From the NCBI GenBank assembly GCA_910585075.1, contig CAJUED010000009.1, positions 1-64,000 of the forward strand: a stretch of 64,000 nt of DNA, written 5' to 3'. Below, piece after piece: positions 32,972 through 41,865 of the stretch. Positions within the stretch are counted from its first letter, which is position 1; each line of letters opens with the position of its first letter. The translations under genes were made by a program, and so were the position numbers. Source of the stretch: an uncultured Lachnospiraceae bacterium. Its GTDB lineage: Bacteria; Bacillota; Clostridia; Lachnospirales; Lachnospiraceae. The notes below the pieces were generated by a model. The model had not been told where the DNA came from. It did no database searches and worked only from the letters and a program-made list of their open reading frames with translations.

Positions 32972-34342
32972 ATGAAAAAAGTATCAAAACCTTATAAATT
33001 CCAGGAATTTAAAACCCCCGCTGATTTTGCAGCTGCTATGGCGGCAGACGGGATGGAATTTCCGGTATCGGAGGATCCGGGTGTGCTGTTTACGCCAATT
33101 GTAATCGGGAATAAGGTGATTCCCAACCGGATCTGTTCTCAGCCTTGTGAGGGCTTCGATGGGGAGCCGGATGGGAATCCTTCCGATCTGGATTTTCGCA
33201 GATATCGGAGGATTGCAGGCGGTGGAGCAGGGCTTCTGTGGTGGGAGTCTATCGCTATCTCGGAAGATGGCAGATGCAATCCTCTGCAGATGGTTATCAG
33301 GCCTTCCACGGTGAGAAAGCTGAAGATGATGCTGGAGGAGGCAAATGCCGAGGCAGTGAAGAATTTTGGCCGTAAACCCTATAACGTGCTTCAGTTGACC
33401 CATTCAGGCAGACGCAGCAACAATAAGAATTGGGAGTCCACTCCCCTTGCGGTGTGTGCCAATCCTTACATGGATTCTCACACCAGCATCGATGGGAGTA
33501 AAGGAGAAATCACAATAGCGACGGATGACAAGATTCAGGAGATCGTGCGGGGATTTATCGATGGCGCGATCCTGGCGGCCCAGGTGGGTTTTGATGGAGT
33601 GGATATCAAGATCTGTCATGAGTATATCCTGCGTGAACTACTCTCCGCTTTTACCCGTCCCGGAAAATATGGCGGCAGTTTTGAGAATCGGACCAGAGCT
33701 GTCTTTGAAATTATAGACGGTATCCATGAGCAGTTGGGGGATTCCATGGATATCTGTGTCAGATTAAATGCCTATGACTGTGTGCCCTACCCCTACGGCT
33801 GGGGTATGAAGATGGAAGATGGAGTCATGGAGCCAGATCTTACCGAGCCCATACGGCTGTGCCGGATGTTGGTAGAAAGAGGGGTGCGCATCATCGATAT
33901 CACAACTATGATGCCGCGGTATCAGCCTTTCGGGAGAGGCTTGATGGCGGAGCATGAGGAAGGGCCGGAGGCGGATATCAACCCCTATAGGGGTGTGTAT
34001 GAGCTGATGAAAGCCACCAAAGAGATCAAGGAGGCGGTACCGGAAGCGTTTTTTGTGAGTACAGGCATGACCTGGCTGGAGCAATTCGGCGGGCATGTGA
34101 GCGCAGGTGCCATCCGGGACGGATGGTTTGATATAGGCGGCTTTGGCAGGCAGTTTATGGCATATCCTGATTTCCCGAAGGATTTGGAGAGGGAAGGAAC
34201 CATGCACAGAGAAAAATGCTGCATGCTCTGTGATAAATGCTACGACCTGATTCAGAAAGGGCATTGCCAGACAGGGTGCGTCATGCGTGATCAGGAGATT
34301 TATCTGCCTTTACTGCGGGAAAAGGTGCTGAAGAAAGGATGA
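32972..34342 (+). CDS. Old Yellow Enzyme-type NADH:flavin oxidoreductase
   Basis: This flavoprotein has about 456 residues with an FMN-binding OYE barrel: LFTPIVIGNKVIPNRICSQP at about 40-60, YNVLQLTHSGRRSN with the substrate-binding His, GFDGVDIKICHEYILRELLSAFTR, and RYGGSFENR-like KYGGSFENRTR. The C-terminus CCMLCDKCYDLIQKGHCQTGC is Cys-rich and resembles the start of the Fe-S segment in 2,4-dienoyl-CoA reductase relatives, but the long NAD-binding extension is absent. The gene lies inside the sugar operon. Its substrate may be an unsaturated or keto-sugar product, which is speculative. Confidence 0.82.
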   Translation: MKKVSKPYKFQEFKTPADFAAAMAADGMEFPVSEDPGVLFTPIVIGNKVIPNRICSQPCEGFDGEPDGNPSDLDFRRYRRIAGGGAGLLWWESIAISEDGRCNPLQMVIRPSTVRKLKMMLEEANAEAVKNFGRKPYNVLQLTHSGRRSNNKNWESTPLAVCANPYMDSHTSIDGSKGEITIATDDKIQEIVRGFIDGAILAAQVGFDGVDIKICHEYILRELLSAFTRPGKYGGSFENRTRAVFEIIDGIHEQLGDSMDICVRLNAYDCVPYPYGWGMKMEDGVMEPDLTEPIRLCRMLVERGVRIIDITTMMPRYQPFGRGLMAEHEEGPEADINPYRGVYELMKATKEIKEAVPEAFFVSTGMTWLEQFGGHVSAGAIRDGWFDIGGFGRQFMAYPDFPKDLEREGTMHREKCCMLCDKCYDLIQKGHCQTGCVMRDQEIYLPLLREKVLKKG

Positions 34343-34345
34343 TAA

Positions 34346-34360
34346 GCCGCTTAAAGCGGC
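34346..34360 (+). other. GCCGC hairpin before the rhaA ribosome site
   Basis: GCCGCTT-A-AAGCGGC is a compact perfect dyad; AGAATGAGAGGGAAG follows and ends at the ATG at 34376. Confidence 0.55.
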
Positions 34361-34375
34361 AGAATGAGAGGGAAG

Positions 34376-35605
34376 ATGAGCAAGACAGAACGTGGATATG
34401 AGATTGCAAAGGAAATGTATGCACAGATAGGCGTTGATACGGATTTGGCTATGGAGGAGCTGGACAAAATCCCGGTGAGCATGCACTGCTGGCAGATTGA
34501 CGACTTGAGTGGGTTCGAGAACCCGGACAAGGGACTGACCGGTGGAATACAGGCCACGGGAAATGACCCCAGCAGGGCCAGGAATAAGAAGGAATTTTAC
34601 ACGAATCTGGAAAAGGCTCTGTCTATGGTGCCGGGGAAAAAGAAGGTCGCCCTGCATGCGATTTATCTGGACAATTCGGGCGGATTCACAGACCGGAATC
34701 AGATACGGCCCGATCATTTTTCCTCCTGGGTGGATTGGGCAAAGGAGCATAAAGTGGGATTGGATTTTAATCCCACTTATTTCAGCCATAAAATGGCAGA
34801 TATGGATTTTACCCTTTCCAGTTACGATCCCCACATTCGGGATTTCTGGATTGAACACGGAAAGAAATGCAGACAGGTCAGCGCCTATATCGGAGAGCAG
34901 CTGGGAGAAACCTGCATCGACAATCATTGGATCCCGGACGGCTACAAGGATATTACCATTGATAAGCAGGCTCACAGGGAGCTGCTTATCGACAGTATGG
35001 ATCAGGTTATGGCGGAGCCCTATGATAAAAAATTCACCATCGACAGCTGGGAGAGTAAGCTGTTCGGTTTGGGCCTGGAAAGCTATACGGTGGGTTCCCA
35101 TGAATTCTATACCAATTATGCTATGACACATGACAATTGTATTGTCTGCATGGATATGGGGCATTTTCATCCTACCGAACAGATTGCGGATAAGCTGACG
35201 GCTTATCTGGCCTTTGGAAAAGAAGTAATGCTCCATGTGAGCCGTCCGGTGCGCTGGGATTCGGATCATGTAGTCATCTTCAGCGATGAGGTGAAGGATG
35301 TGATGGCGGAGGTATGCAGACAGAGAGCTTTTGACAAGGTACATATCGGGACCGATTATTTCGATGCATCGATCAACAGAATTGTAGCGCAGGCATTGGG
35401 AGCCAGGAGTATCAAGCAGGCACTCTTATTTGCTCTGCTGGAGCCCAGTGACAGGTTGAAGGAATATGAAAGGCAGGGAGACTATACAAGGCGCCTTGCG
35501 TACAGCGAGATTCAGAAGGCGTTGCCTTTCGGACTGGTATGGGACAGATATTGCGAGATACATGATGTGCCGGGCATGGATTGGGTGGAGCATGTGCTGG
35601 GTTAA
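34376..35605 (+). CDS. rhaA: L-rhamnose isomerase
   Basis: This protein has about 409 residues against about 419 for the E. coli enzyme. Family motifs are clear: MHCWQIDDLSGFE, GGIQATGNDPSRARN, GLDFNPTYFSH, CMDMGHFHPTEQIADK and VSRPVRWDSDHVV, which include the His/Asp/Glu metal ligands. It interconverts L-rhamnose and L-rhamnulose, and family members also accept L-lyxose (to L-xylulose) and other aldoses. No rhamnulose-1-phosphate aldolase is present in the window. The kinase and epimerase downstream resemble L-xylulose enzymes, so L-lyxose is a serious alternative physiological substrate. Confidence 0.93.
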   Translation: MSKTERGYEIAKEMYAQIGVDTDLAMEELDKIPVSMHCWQIDDLSGFENPDKGLTGGIQATGNDPSRARNKKEFYTNLEKALSMVPGKKKVALHAIYLDNSGGFTDRNQIRPDHFSSWVDWAKEHKVGLDFNPTYFSHKMADMDFTLSSYDPHIRDFWIEHGKKCRQVSAYIGEQLGETCIDNHWIPDGYKDITIDKQAHRELLIDSMDQVMAEPYDKKFTIDSWESKLFGLGLESYTVGSHEFYTNYAMTHDNCIVCMDMGHFHPTEQIADKLTAYLAFGKEVMLHVSRPVRWDSDHVVIFSDEVKDVMAEVCRQRAFDKVHIGTDYFDASINRIVAQALGARSIKQALLFALLEPSDRLKEYERQGDYTRRLAYSEIQKALPFGLVWDRYCEIHDVPGMDWVEHVLG

Positions 35606-35720
35606 AGGCTGTCTGCCTGGGCAGAGTGAGAAATGATGTTTTCAACTGGGAAACGGCCTCGAGCAGCAGAGCGGCTTTTGGAATTGTGTGCGCCGGAGAG
35701 TGCGCGGATGGGAGAAGAAT

Positions 35721-36695
35721 ATGGAAAAAAGGATACAAATCTGTGATACGGAATTATCTGTTTACCCGATTGGGCTGGGAACGGTGGATGCGGGTCTGTC
35801 CTGGGATGGAAAAAAGGCGGATATCATTTTTGAGACATATCTGTCTTGTGGGGGAAATCTGATAGATTGTGCCCATGTGTATTCTGACTGGGTTCCGGGA
35901 GAACGGGCCAGGGCAGAGCGTGTGGTGGGCGATTGGCTGAGGAGAAGCGGCAAGAGGAATGAGATCGTGCTGGTCACCAAAGGAGGACATCCGGAGATGG
36001 CAGGCGAAAATGTGGATCTGCATCGGAGCCGCATGTCCCAAGCAGACATGGTGAAGGATCTGGACGAGTCACTGTTCCAATTTGGATGTGACCATATTGA
36101 TCTGTATTTCTACCATCGGGATGATCTTAACCAGACGGTGGAGGAAGAAATCGAGACAATGGAGGAGTTTGTCAAAGCGGGTAAGATCCGGTATTATGGC
36201 TGCTCCAACTGGAGCGCTTCCAGGATGAAGGAGGCGGACGCCTACTGCGCCCGGAAAGGCTATCGCGGTTTTGTGGCGGATCAGAGCCTGTTAAATGTGG
36301 GCATGAGGTATTTCAAGGGACTGGCGGACGATACCATGGCCTATACCCAGGGGGAAGCATGGGACTATCATGTGGAAAACCCCAGGAATCTGGAAATGCC
36401 CTACATGGGAAATTGCAGCGGTTTTTTCCACATCTTTGCCCAAAAGGGAGAAGATAGCGTAAAGGAAAATCCATATTATACGCCCGGCAATGTGAGGGTG
36501 GCAAAAAGGATGCAGGAGCTCTGCAGAAAATATGACTGTACAATCACCCAATGTGTGCTGGGATTTTTCTACCATCAGCCTTTTGCCTGTGTGCCTCTCT
36601 ACGGCCCGGGAATTCCGGAGCATGTGACAGATGCGTGCAAGACCCTTGAGGTGCCGTTTACGGATGAAGATTATAACTGGCTCTTGGCGGAATAA
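35721..36695 (+). CDS. aldo/keto reductase
   Basis: This NAD(P)H-dependent oxidoreductase has about 324 residues and an AKR barrel. YPIGLGTVDAG begins the barrel; the catalytic Asp and Tyr are in NLIDCAHVYSDW, Lys in VLVTKGGHP, His in DLYFYHRDD. The C-terminal cofactor segment is less typical (CVPLYGPGIPEHVTDACKT). GGGAGAAG precedes the ATG at 35721. It probably reduces or oxidises a sugar of the operon's pathway; similar AKRs often sit in rhamnose and uronate operons. Confidence 0.85.
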   Translation: MEKRIQICDTELSVYPIGLGTVDAGLSWDGKKADIIFETYLSCGGNLIDCAHVYSDWVPGERARAERVVGDWLRRSGKRNEIVLVTKGGHPEMAGENVDLHRSRMSQADMVKDLDESLFQFGCDHIDLYFYHRDDLNQTVEEEIETMEEFVKAGKIRYYGCSNWSASRMKEADAYCARKGYRGFVADQSLLNVGMRYFKGLADDTMAYTQGEAWDYHVENPRNLEMPYMGNCSGFFHIFAQKGEDSVKENPYYTPGNVRVAKRMQELCRKYDCTITQCVLGFFYHQPFACVPLYGPGIPEHVTDACKTLEVPFTDEDYNWLLAE

Positions 36696-36752
36696 AGGGG
36701 AATAGAGAGGATTTGAGTCGCCAGCGGAGCTGTGACATGGAGGATGAGTGTT

Positions 36753-37106
36753 ATGAAGTATTGTATACCGGACTGTTTCTGGCCTGTGAAAGACCAAGGG
36801 AGTTATCTGGGACATGAGGCGATCAGTATTTTGAATCTATCTGACCAGGATGTGCCGGCGGAGATGACATTGTATTTTGAGGACCGCAAAAAGCTGGAAG
36901 GTTTCCATCTGGAGATACCTGCGGAACGTACTATCCATTTTCATACATATGATCTGAAAAATGAGCAGGGTGTGAGTATTCCGCGGGGAGTGGGCTATGC
37001 GGCAGTGATTGAGTGTGAGAAACCCATCGTAGTGCAGTATACGCGGGTGGATACCACACAGAGCGAACTGGGACTGGCAACTACCATGGCCGTAGTCATG
37101 GAATAA
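36753..37106 (+). CDS. ASRT/TM1070-like small beta-sandwich protein
   Basis: This protein of 117 residues resembles the Anabaena sensory rhodopsin transducer family: GHEAISILNLSDQDVPAEMTL, YFEDRKKLEGF, ERTIHFHTYDL, GVGYAAVIECEKPIVVQYTRVDTTQSELGLA. The family is mostly found without rhodopsins, and a Thermotoga member (TM1070) lies next to rhamnose genes, as I recall. A carbohydrate-linked binding or regulatory role is therefore likely. GGAGG at 36739-36743 fits the ATG at 36753. There is no rhodopsin here. Confidence 0.8.
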   Translation: MKYCIPDCFWPVKDQGSYLGHEAISILNLSDQDVPAEMTLYFEDRKKLEGFHLEIPAERTIHFHTYDLKNEQGVSIPRGVGYAAVIECEKPIVVQYTRVDTTQSELGLATTMAVVME

Positions 37107-37153
37107 TGGAATGTAAAATTACTAATAGGAATCTTACGGTATGGGGGATTTTT

Positions 37154-38659
37154 ATGAAATACTTTTTAGGATTAGACAACGGCGGTACAAAGACCAAAGC
37201 GGTACTGTATGATCAAAACGGTAAAGAGCTTGCCCATCATGTGGTCTCGTCAGAAGTAATCATGGAAAGGCCTGGGTTTGTGGAACGGGATATGGAGGAG
37301 ATGTGGCAGATGAACTGCTCCGTGATCAAGGCCGTACTGGTGGGCAGTGGTATCCCTGCCGATGAGATTGCCGGTGTGGGAATCTGTGGACATGGAAAAG
37401 GACTTTATCTGTGGGGAAAAGATGACAGGCCGGCAGGATATGGTATTGTGTCCTCAGATAACCGTGCGGTCTCCTATCCGGAGAAATGGAGAAAGGATGG
37501 GACGGAGGAGAAAGCCTTTTTGTTGTCCTGCCAGCATGTGATGGCCTGTCAGCCTGTAGCGCTGTTAGCCTGGCTGAAAGACAACAGACCGGATCAATAC
37601 GGAAACATAAAATGGATATTTGAGTGTAAGGATTATATCCGTTTCCGATTGACCGGGGAGGCAAGGGCGGAGATTACGGATTATTCAGGAACCGGTTTGA
37701 TGAATCTACATACGCAGCAGTTCGATCCTGAGCTGCTTAAGCTTTTTGGGATAGAAGATGTGGAGAATGCCCTGCCGCCTCTGTGCAGGTCAGACGAGAT
37801 TGCAGGCAGGATAACGCAAAAAGCAGCGAAAGCTTGTGGACTAAAAGAGGGAACGCCTGTGATTGGCGGTATGTTCGATATCAATGCCTGTGCTGTCGCC
37901 GCAGGGATTATGGACCCTTCACGGATTTGTATGATTGCGGGCACCTGGTCTATTAATGAATATATCAGGAGGAGCCCTGTTTTGGATGGAAAAGTGCTGA
38001 TGAATTCGTTGTACTGTCTGCCGGGTTATTATCTGGTGGAGGAGTCCAGCGCCACATCCGCCGGGAACAACGAATGGTTTATCCGGGAGCTTCTTCCCGA
38101 AATACAAAGAGAAGCGGAAAGCAGCGGCCAGGATATTTATCAGATTGTAGATGACTGGGTGGAGGAAATCCCGCCCGAGACGCCTGTGCCGGTCTTTTTG
38201 CCATTTCTTATGGCATCCAACGTAAATCCCAGGGCGCAGTCTTGTTTTATCGGTCTGAATGTGAGCCATACCAGGAAGCATATGGCAAGGAGTGTGTTCG
38301 AGGGGATTACCTTCGGACATAAATACCATCTGGAAAAACTGTTGGCTACAAGAAATCGGGCGCCGGAGGCTATTAGGCTGGTGGGCGGCGCTTCCAGGGC
38401 AAAGGTTTGGGTGCAGATGTTTGCCGATGTGATGCAGCTTCCGGTGGAGGTGCCGGAGGCATCAGAGACGGGGGCACTGGGATGCGCCATCATGACCGCC
38501 TACACTACCGGAATATATCCTTCCTTGCAGGATGGAATCTGTAAAATGGCTCCGATATCAGAAAAAGTTATGCCGGATACAGGAAAAAAAGAGATTTATG
38601 ACAGAAAGTATGGGGCCTATCTCAGGGCGGTGGAGGCACTGGATGGACTGTGGGAATAA
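37154..38659 (+). CDS. FGGY carbohydrate kinase, L-xylulokinase (LyxK/YiaP)-like
   Basis: This kinase has about 501 residues. The N-terminal phosphate motif GLDNGGTKTKAVLYDQNGKE is followed by PGFVERDMEEMW, ICGHGKGLYLWGKDDRP and IVSSDNRA. These parallel the E. coli L-xylulokinase (GISAQGKGLFLLDKNDKP, SSDRRA). The C-terminal FGGY signature region is NVSHTRKHMARSVFEGITFG followed by RLVGGASRAKVWVQMFADV. The length matches LyxK (about 498) rather than short kinases. L-xylulose is the best guess; L-rhamnulose or another ketose is possible given the rhaA neighbour. GGGGGA precedes the ATG at 37154. Confidence 0.85.
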   Translation: MKYFLGLDNGGTKTKAVLYDQNGKELAHHVVSSEVIMERPGFVERDMEEMWQMNCSVIKAVLVGSGIPADEIAGVGICGHGKGLYLWGKDDRPAGYGIVSSDNRAVSYPEKWRKDGTEEKAFLLSCQHVMACQPVALLAWLKDNRPDQYGNIKWIFECKDYIRFRLTGEARAEITDYSGTGLMNLHTQQFDPELLKLFGIEDVENALPPLCRSDEIAGRITQKAAKACGLKEGTPVIGGMFDINACAVAAGIMDPSRICMIAGTWSINEYIRRSPVLDGKVLMNSLYCLPGYYLVEESSATSAGNNEWFIRELLPEIQREAESSGQDIYQIVDDWVEEIPPETPVPVFLPFLMASNVNPRAQSCFIGLNVSHTRKHMARSVFEGITFGHKYHLEKLLATRNRAPEAIRLVGGASRAKVWVQMFADVMQLPVEVPEASETGALGCAIMTAYTTGIYPSLQDGICKMAPISEKVMPDTGKKEIYDRKYGAYLRAVEALDGLWE

Positions 38660-38720
38660 ACACAGGCAGCTTGGTGTATGCAACCCGGAATCCGGAATTA
38701 TGGCAGGAATGGGGGATATC

Positions 38721-39560
38721 ATGTGCAGATATGCGTTGGGACTATATGAAAAGGCAATGCCTGCAGATTTGGTTTGGAAGGAAAAATTGGAGGCGGCCCG
38801 AAATGCAGGATATGACTATGTGGAGATCAGCATAGATGAAACGGAAGAAAAGATAAACAGGATTTATATGAGCAAGGAAGAACGGCTTTCCCTGATTCAG
38901 GATATGTATGAAGCAGGCATACCAATTCGTTCTATGTGTGTCAGCGCTCTAACCCGGTACTCTATAGGAAACAGCAACGCGCAGATACGAGAGCGGGGAA
39001 TGCAGATTGCCAAGGGCGCTATCCGGTTGGCGGACGATCTGGGGGTACGTATCGTGATGATTCCCGGTTATGATGTCTACTATGAAAAATCCACTCCGGA
39101 GACCAGGCGTTTGTTTGAGGAGGATCTGGAGGAGATAGCCATGTTCGCAGCCAAACTGGGAGTGCTGGTGGAGATGGAGACCATGGAAAACGCGTTTATG
39201 AATACGGTGTGGAAGGCTATGTACCATGTGAACCGGATTCAATCTGTCTATTTGGGGATTTATCCTGATTCCGGAAATATAACAAATGCGGCGGTGGCTT
39301 ATGGTTCCGATGCGGTGGCAGATCTGCTCTCCGGAAAGGGACATATCAGCTCTCTCCATCTGAAAGAATCCTGTCCGGGAAAGTTCCGGGAGGTTCCTTA
39401 CGGGGAAGGACATGTGGATTTTGAGAAGATTATTAAGGCGGCCTGGAGCATTGGAGTACGTAAATACGTGACGGAGTTTTGGTATCAGGGGAGCAGTTTC
39501 TGGAAGGAAGACTTATCCGCAGCAAACCGAATGATGCGCGGAATTCTGGATAGGCAATGA
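38721..39560 (+). CDS. L-ribulose/L-xylulose-5-phosphate 3-epimerase (UlaE/SgbU-like)
   Basis: This TIM barrel has about 279 residues; E. coli UlaE has 284. It shows GYDYVEISIDETEEKINRIYMSKEER, IPIRSMCVSALTRYSIGNS, RLADDLGVRIVMIPGYDVYYE and ISSLHLKESCPGKFREVPYGEGHVDF, all close to UlaE/SgbU. The metal-binding Glu/His residues are present. It should convert L-xylulose-5-phosphate to L-ribulose-5-phosphate. GGGGGA sets the ATG at 38721. It is the last gene of the operon; a 4-epimerase to reach D-xylulose-5-phosphate is not in the window. Confidence 0.87.
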   Translation: MCRYALGLYEKAMPADLVWKEKLEAARNAGYDYVEISIDETEEKINRIYMSKEERLSLIQDMYEAGIPIRSMCVSALTRYSIGNSNAQIRERGMQIAKGAIRLADDLGVRIVMIPGYDVYYEKSTPETRRLFEEDLEEIAMFAAKLGVLVEMETMENAFMNTVWKAMYHVNRIQSVYLGIYPDSGNITNAAVAYGSDAVADLLSGKGHISSLHLKESCPGKFREVPYGEGHVDFEKIIKAAWSIGVRKYVTEFWYQGSSFWKEDLSAANRMMRGILDRQ

Positions 39561-39639
39561 ATACGGTCTATAAGATTATGTAATAGACTTTGTGTCTTAG
39601 CTATGGGATATTTGTATTGTAATCTTAAGTTTTGAGTAA

Positions 39640-39678
39640 AAGCGGCGTAACCCTCATAAATACTGGGCTACGCCGTTT
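39640..39678 (+). terminator. terminator of the L-sugar operon
   Basis: AAGCGGCGTAACCC (39640-39653) pairs with GGGCTACGCCGTTT (39665-39678) with two mismatches. It lies 80 bases after the epimerase stop. Confidence 0.65.
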
Positions 39679-39749
39679 CCTCCGTATAGCGTAACAGGAA
39701 CTTCTTTGAGATGTTCATCCGGCATCTATAAGGGAATGCCGTATTTTTG

Positions 39750-39779
39750 TTGACAGAAACAAAAAAAGGCGTCTACAAT
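39750..39779 (+). promoter_or_regulatory. promoter of the AAA-ATPase gene
   Basis: TTGACA (39750-39755) and TACAAT (39774-39779) are 18 bases apart. The start codon lies 141 bases further on; that leader shows no recognised element. Confidence 0.7.
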
Positions 39780-39919
39780 ATAAATATTATATAGCTCAAT
39801 ATTTGGTTTTTCGCAGTATATGCACTCATAGGAGGAATGTGGAGCGGGTCGGTAAGGCGGAGACCTTTGATGGGCCGGAAACTTGTATCAAGCACTCCGA
39901 AAGAACAGGGAGAACGGCA

Positions 39920-41623
39920 ATGGCAAGAGTGATAAGCATTGGCAGACAGGATTTTGAAAAAATCAGAAAGAACAACAATTTTTATATCGACAAAACCAAT
40001 TTTATACGGGAATGGTGGGAGGCGGATGATGATGTGACGCTGCTCACGCGCCCGAGAAGATTTGGAAAGACGCTGAACATGAGTATGCTGGAAAAGTTCT
40101 TTTCCGTGGACTATGCGGGCAGGAGCGATTTGTTTGATGGGCTTGCCATATGGGAAGATAAATACAAAAAGCTGCAGGGAACATATCCGGTTCTCTTTAT
40201 CAGCTTTGCGGGGATTAAGGAAAATTCTTACGAAGGGGCCAGGGAGAATATCTGCCGGGTGATAGAAGAACAGTATAATAAGCATGATTATCTGTTGGAG
40301 GGTGAACTGCTCAATGACAAGGAAAAGGCGTTTTATCAGAAGGTCTGTGCCGAAATGTCAGATTCGCAGGCAGCGGTATCCCTGCGCTCTCTGTCGGATT
40401 TCCTTGGCAGATATTATGGAAAAAAGGTGATAATCCTTTTGGATGAGTACGATACGCCCATGCAGGAAGCATATGTGGGCGGATATTGGGATGAAATTGT
40501 TGCGTTTACCAGAAGCCTGTTCAATTATACATTTAAAACGAACCCTTATCTGGAGAGGGCTATTATGACAGGCATTACCAGAATCAGCAAAGAGTCGGTC
40601 TTTTCGGATTTAAATAATCTTGAGGTGGTAACAACCACATCCGTCAAATATGCGGACAGCTTTGGCTTTACGGAAAAAGAGGTATTTGCAGCTTTGGAGG
40701 AATACGGTCTGTCAGAACAAAGGCAGCAGGTAAAAGACTGGTATGACGGCTTTACCTTTGGGGAAAAAAGAGATATTTACAATCCATGGTCCATTATCAA
40801 TTTCCTCAAAGCGCGAAAGCTTGACACTTATTGGGCCAACAGCAGCTCCAACCAGCTTGTGGGAAAGCTGGTAAGGGAAGGAAGTAAAAACGTTAAGGAA
40901 ACCTTTGAAGTCCTGCTGCAGGGCGGCAGCATTTGCATGGAGCTGGACGAGCAGATTGTTTACAACATGCTGGGGGATGATGAGCATGCTCTGTGGAGTC
41001 TTTTGCTTGCCAGCGGTTATTTGAAAGTGACGCAGCATCGGGCGTATGCTTCGGAATTTGGAGAATGGAAGCAGGATTACAGACTGGAGCTAACTAATTT
41101 TGAGGTGAAAGCCATGTTCCGCGGAATGATTCGGAAATGGTTTGGCGGCGGGGCCTATGGCTATAATGATTTTATCAAAGCTTTACTGACAGACGATATC
41201 AGGGCTATGAATACTTATATGAATAAGGTCGCCCTGAACACTTTCAGCTATTTTGATACGGGGAAAAATCCTTCCCAGGAGGAGCCGGAACGTTTTTACC
41301 ATGGATTTGTGCTGGGACTGATGGTGGAGCTGGCCGACAGATATGTGATTACCTCAAACCGGGAAAGCGGCTTTGGAAGGTATGACGTAATGCTGGAACC
41401 TCGGAAAATGGGAGAGGGGATTGCACGGGATGATGCAATGATTATGGAGTTTAAAGTTCAGGACACGGAGGAAAAAGAGCTTTCCGACACCGTGAGTGCG
41501 GCGCTTCGGCAGATAGAGGAGAAGGATTACCGGGCAAATCTTGTGGCAAAGGGAATTCCGGAGGAACGGATACGGAAATATGGCTTTGCTTTCTGTGGGA
41601 AGAAAGTGTTGATTGGAAGCTGA
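39920..41623 (+). CDS. AAA-ATPase-like / PD-(D/E)XK nuclease-domain protein (DUF1703 type)
   Basis: This protein has about 567 residues. The N-terminal AAA-ATPase_like domain starts SIGRQDFEKIRKNNNFYIDKT and has P-loop LTRPRRFGKTLNMS and Walker B-like VIILLDEYDTPMQEAY. The C-terminal nuclease-like domain has GFVLGLMVELADRY, RYDVMLEP and MIMEFKVQD, where Asp, Glu and Lys form the PD-(D/E)XK site. These genes occur in many copies in Bacteroidetes and Lachnospiraceae, with no settled function. GGGAG precedes the ATG at 39920. A fragment of another copy lies at 27416-27544. Confidence 0.88.
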   Translation: MARVISIGRQDFEKIRKNNNFYIDKTNFIREWWEADDDVTLLTRPRRFGKTLNMSMLEKFFSVDYAGRSDLFDGLAIWEDKYKKLQGTYPVLFISFAGIKENSYEGARENICRVIEEQYNKHDYLLEGELLNDKEKAFYQKVCAEMSDSQAAVSLRSLSDFLGRYYGKKVIILLDEYDTPMQEAYVGGYWDEIVAFTRSLFNYTFKTNPYLERAIMTGITRISKESVFSDLNNLEVVTTTSVKYADSFGFTEKEVFAALEEYGLSEQRQQVKDWYDGFTFGEKRDIYNPWSIINFLKARKLDTYWANSSSNQLVGKLVREGSKNVKETFEVLLQGGSICMELDEQIVYNMLGDDEHALWSLLLASGYLKVTQHRAYASEFGEWKQDYRLELTNFEVKAMFRGMIRKWFGGGAYGYNDFIKALLTDDIRAMNTYMNKVALNTFSYFDTGKNPSQEEPERFYHGFVLGLMVELADRYVITSNRESGFGRYDVMLEPRKMGEGIARDDAMIMEFKVQDTEEKELSDTVSAALRQIEEKDYRANLVAKGIPEERIRKYGFAFCGKKVLIGS

Positions 41624-41640
41624 GAGGGGAATAGAAAGCG

Positions 41641-41694
41641 GGTGTAAAGCCTGATGTGAACAATTATCATATCAAGGGCTTTACGCCTTTTTTA
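41641..41694 (+). terminator. terminator after the AAA-ATPase gene
   Basis: GGTGTAAAGCC (41641-41651) pairs with GGCTTTACGCC (41677-41687), followed by TTTTTTTA. Confidence 0.75.
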
Positions 41695-41697
41695 TTC

Positions 41698-41732
41698 ATA
41701 AGCTGATGCATGAAGTGTGGCGACATTTGATA
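41698..41732 (+). repeat. dispersed AAGCGTG repeat, diverged copy
   Basis: CATAAGCTGATGCATGAAGT, then GTGGCGACATTTGATA, matches the 24520-24556 and 53208-53244 copies in layout. It lies immediately after the terminator. Confidence 0.5.
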
Positions 41733-41865
41733 ATTATCTTTAATCATTTTGTTTTTTAATCCTTTCTATGATGCAAAAATGATGCAAGCGTGGTTTATAG
41801 TTATTTATGAACGATACCATGTGTATTGTAAGGAACATGCATGATAAGGAAAAGAGGGGTAGGTC

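Noticed and set aside
39803-39919. N-terminal extension of the AAA-ATPase frame
   Set aside because: The extra 39 codons have no family match, and GGGAG fits the ATG at 39920, where the conserved start of the family begins.
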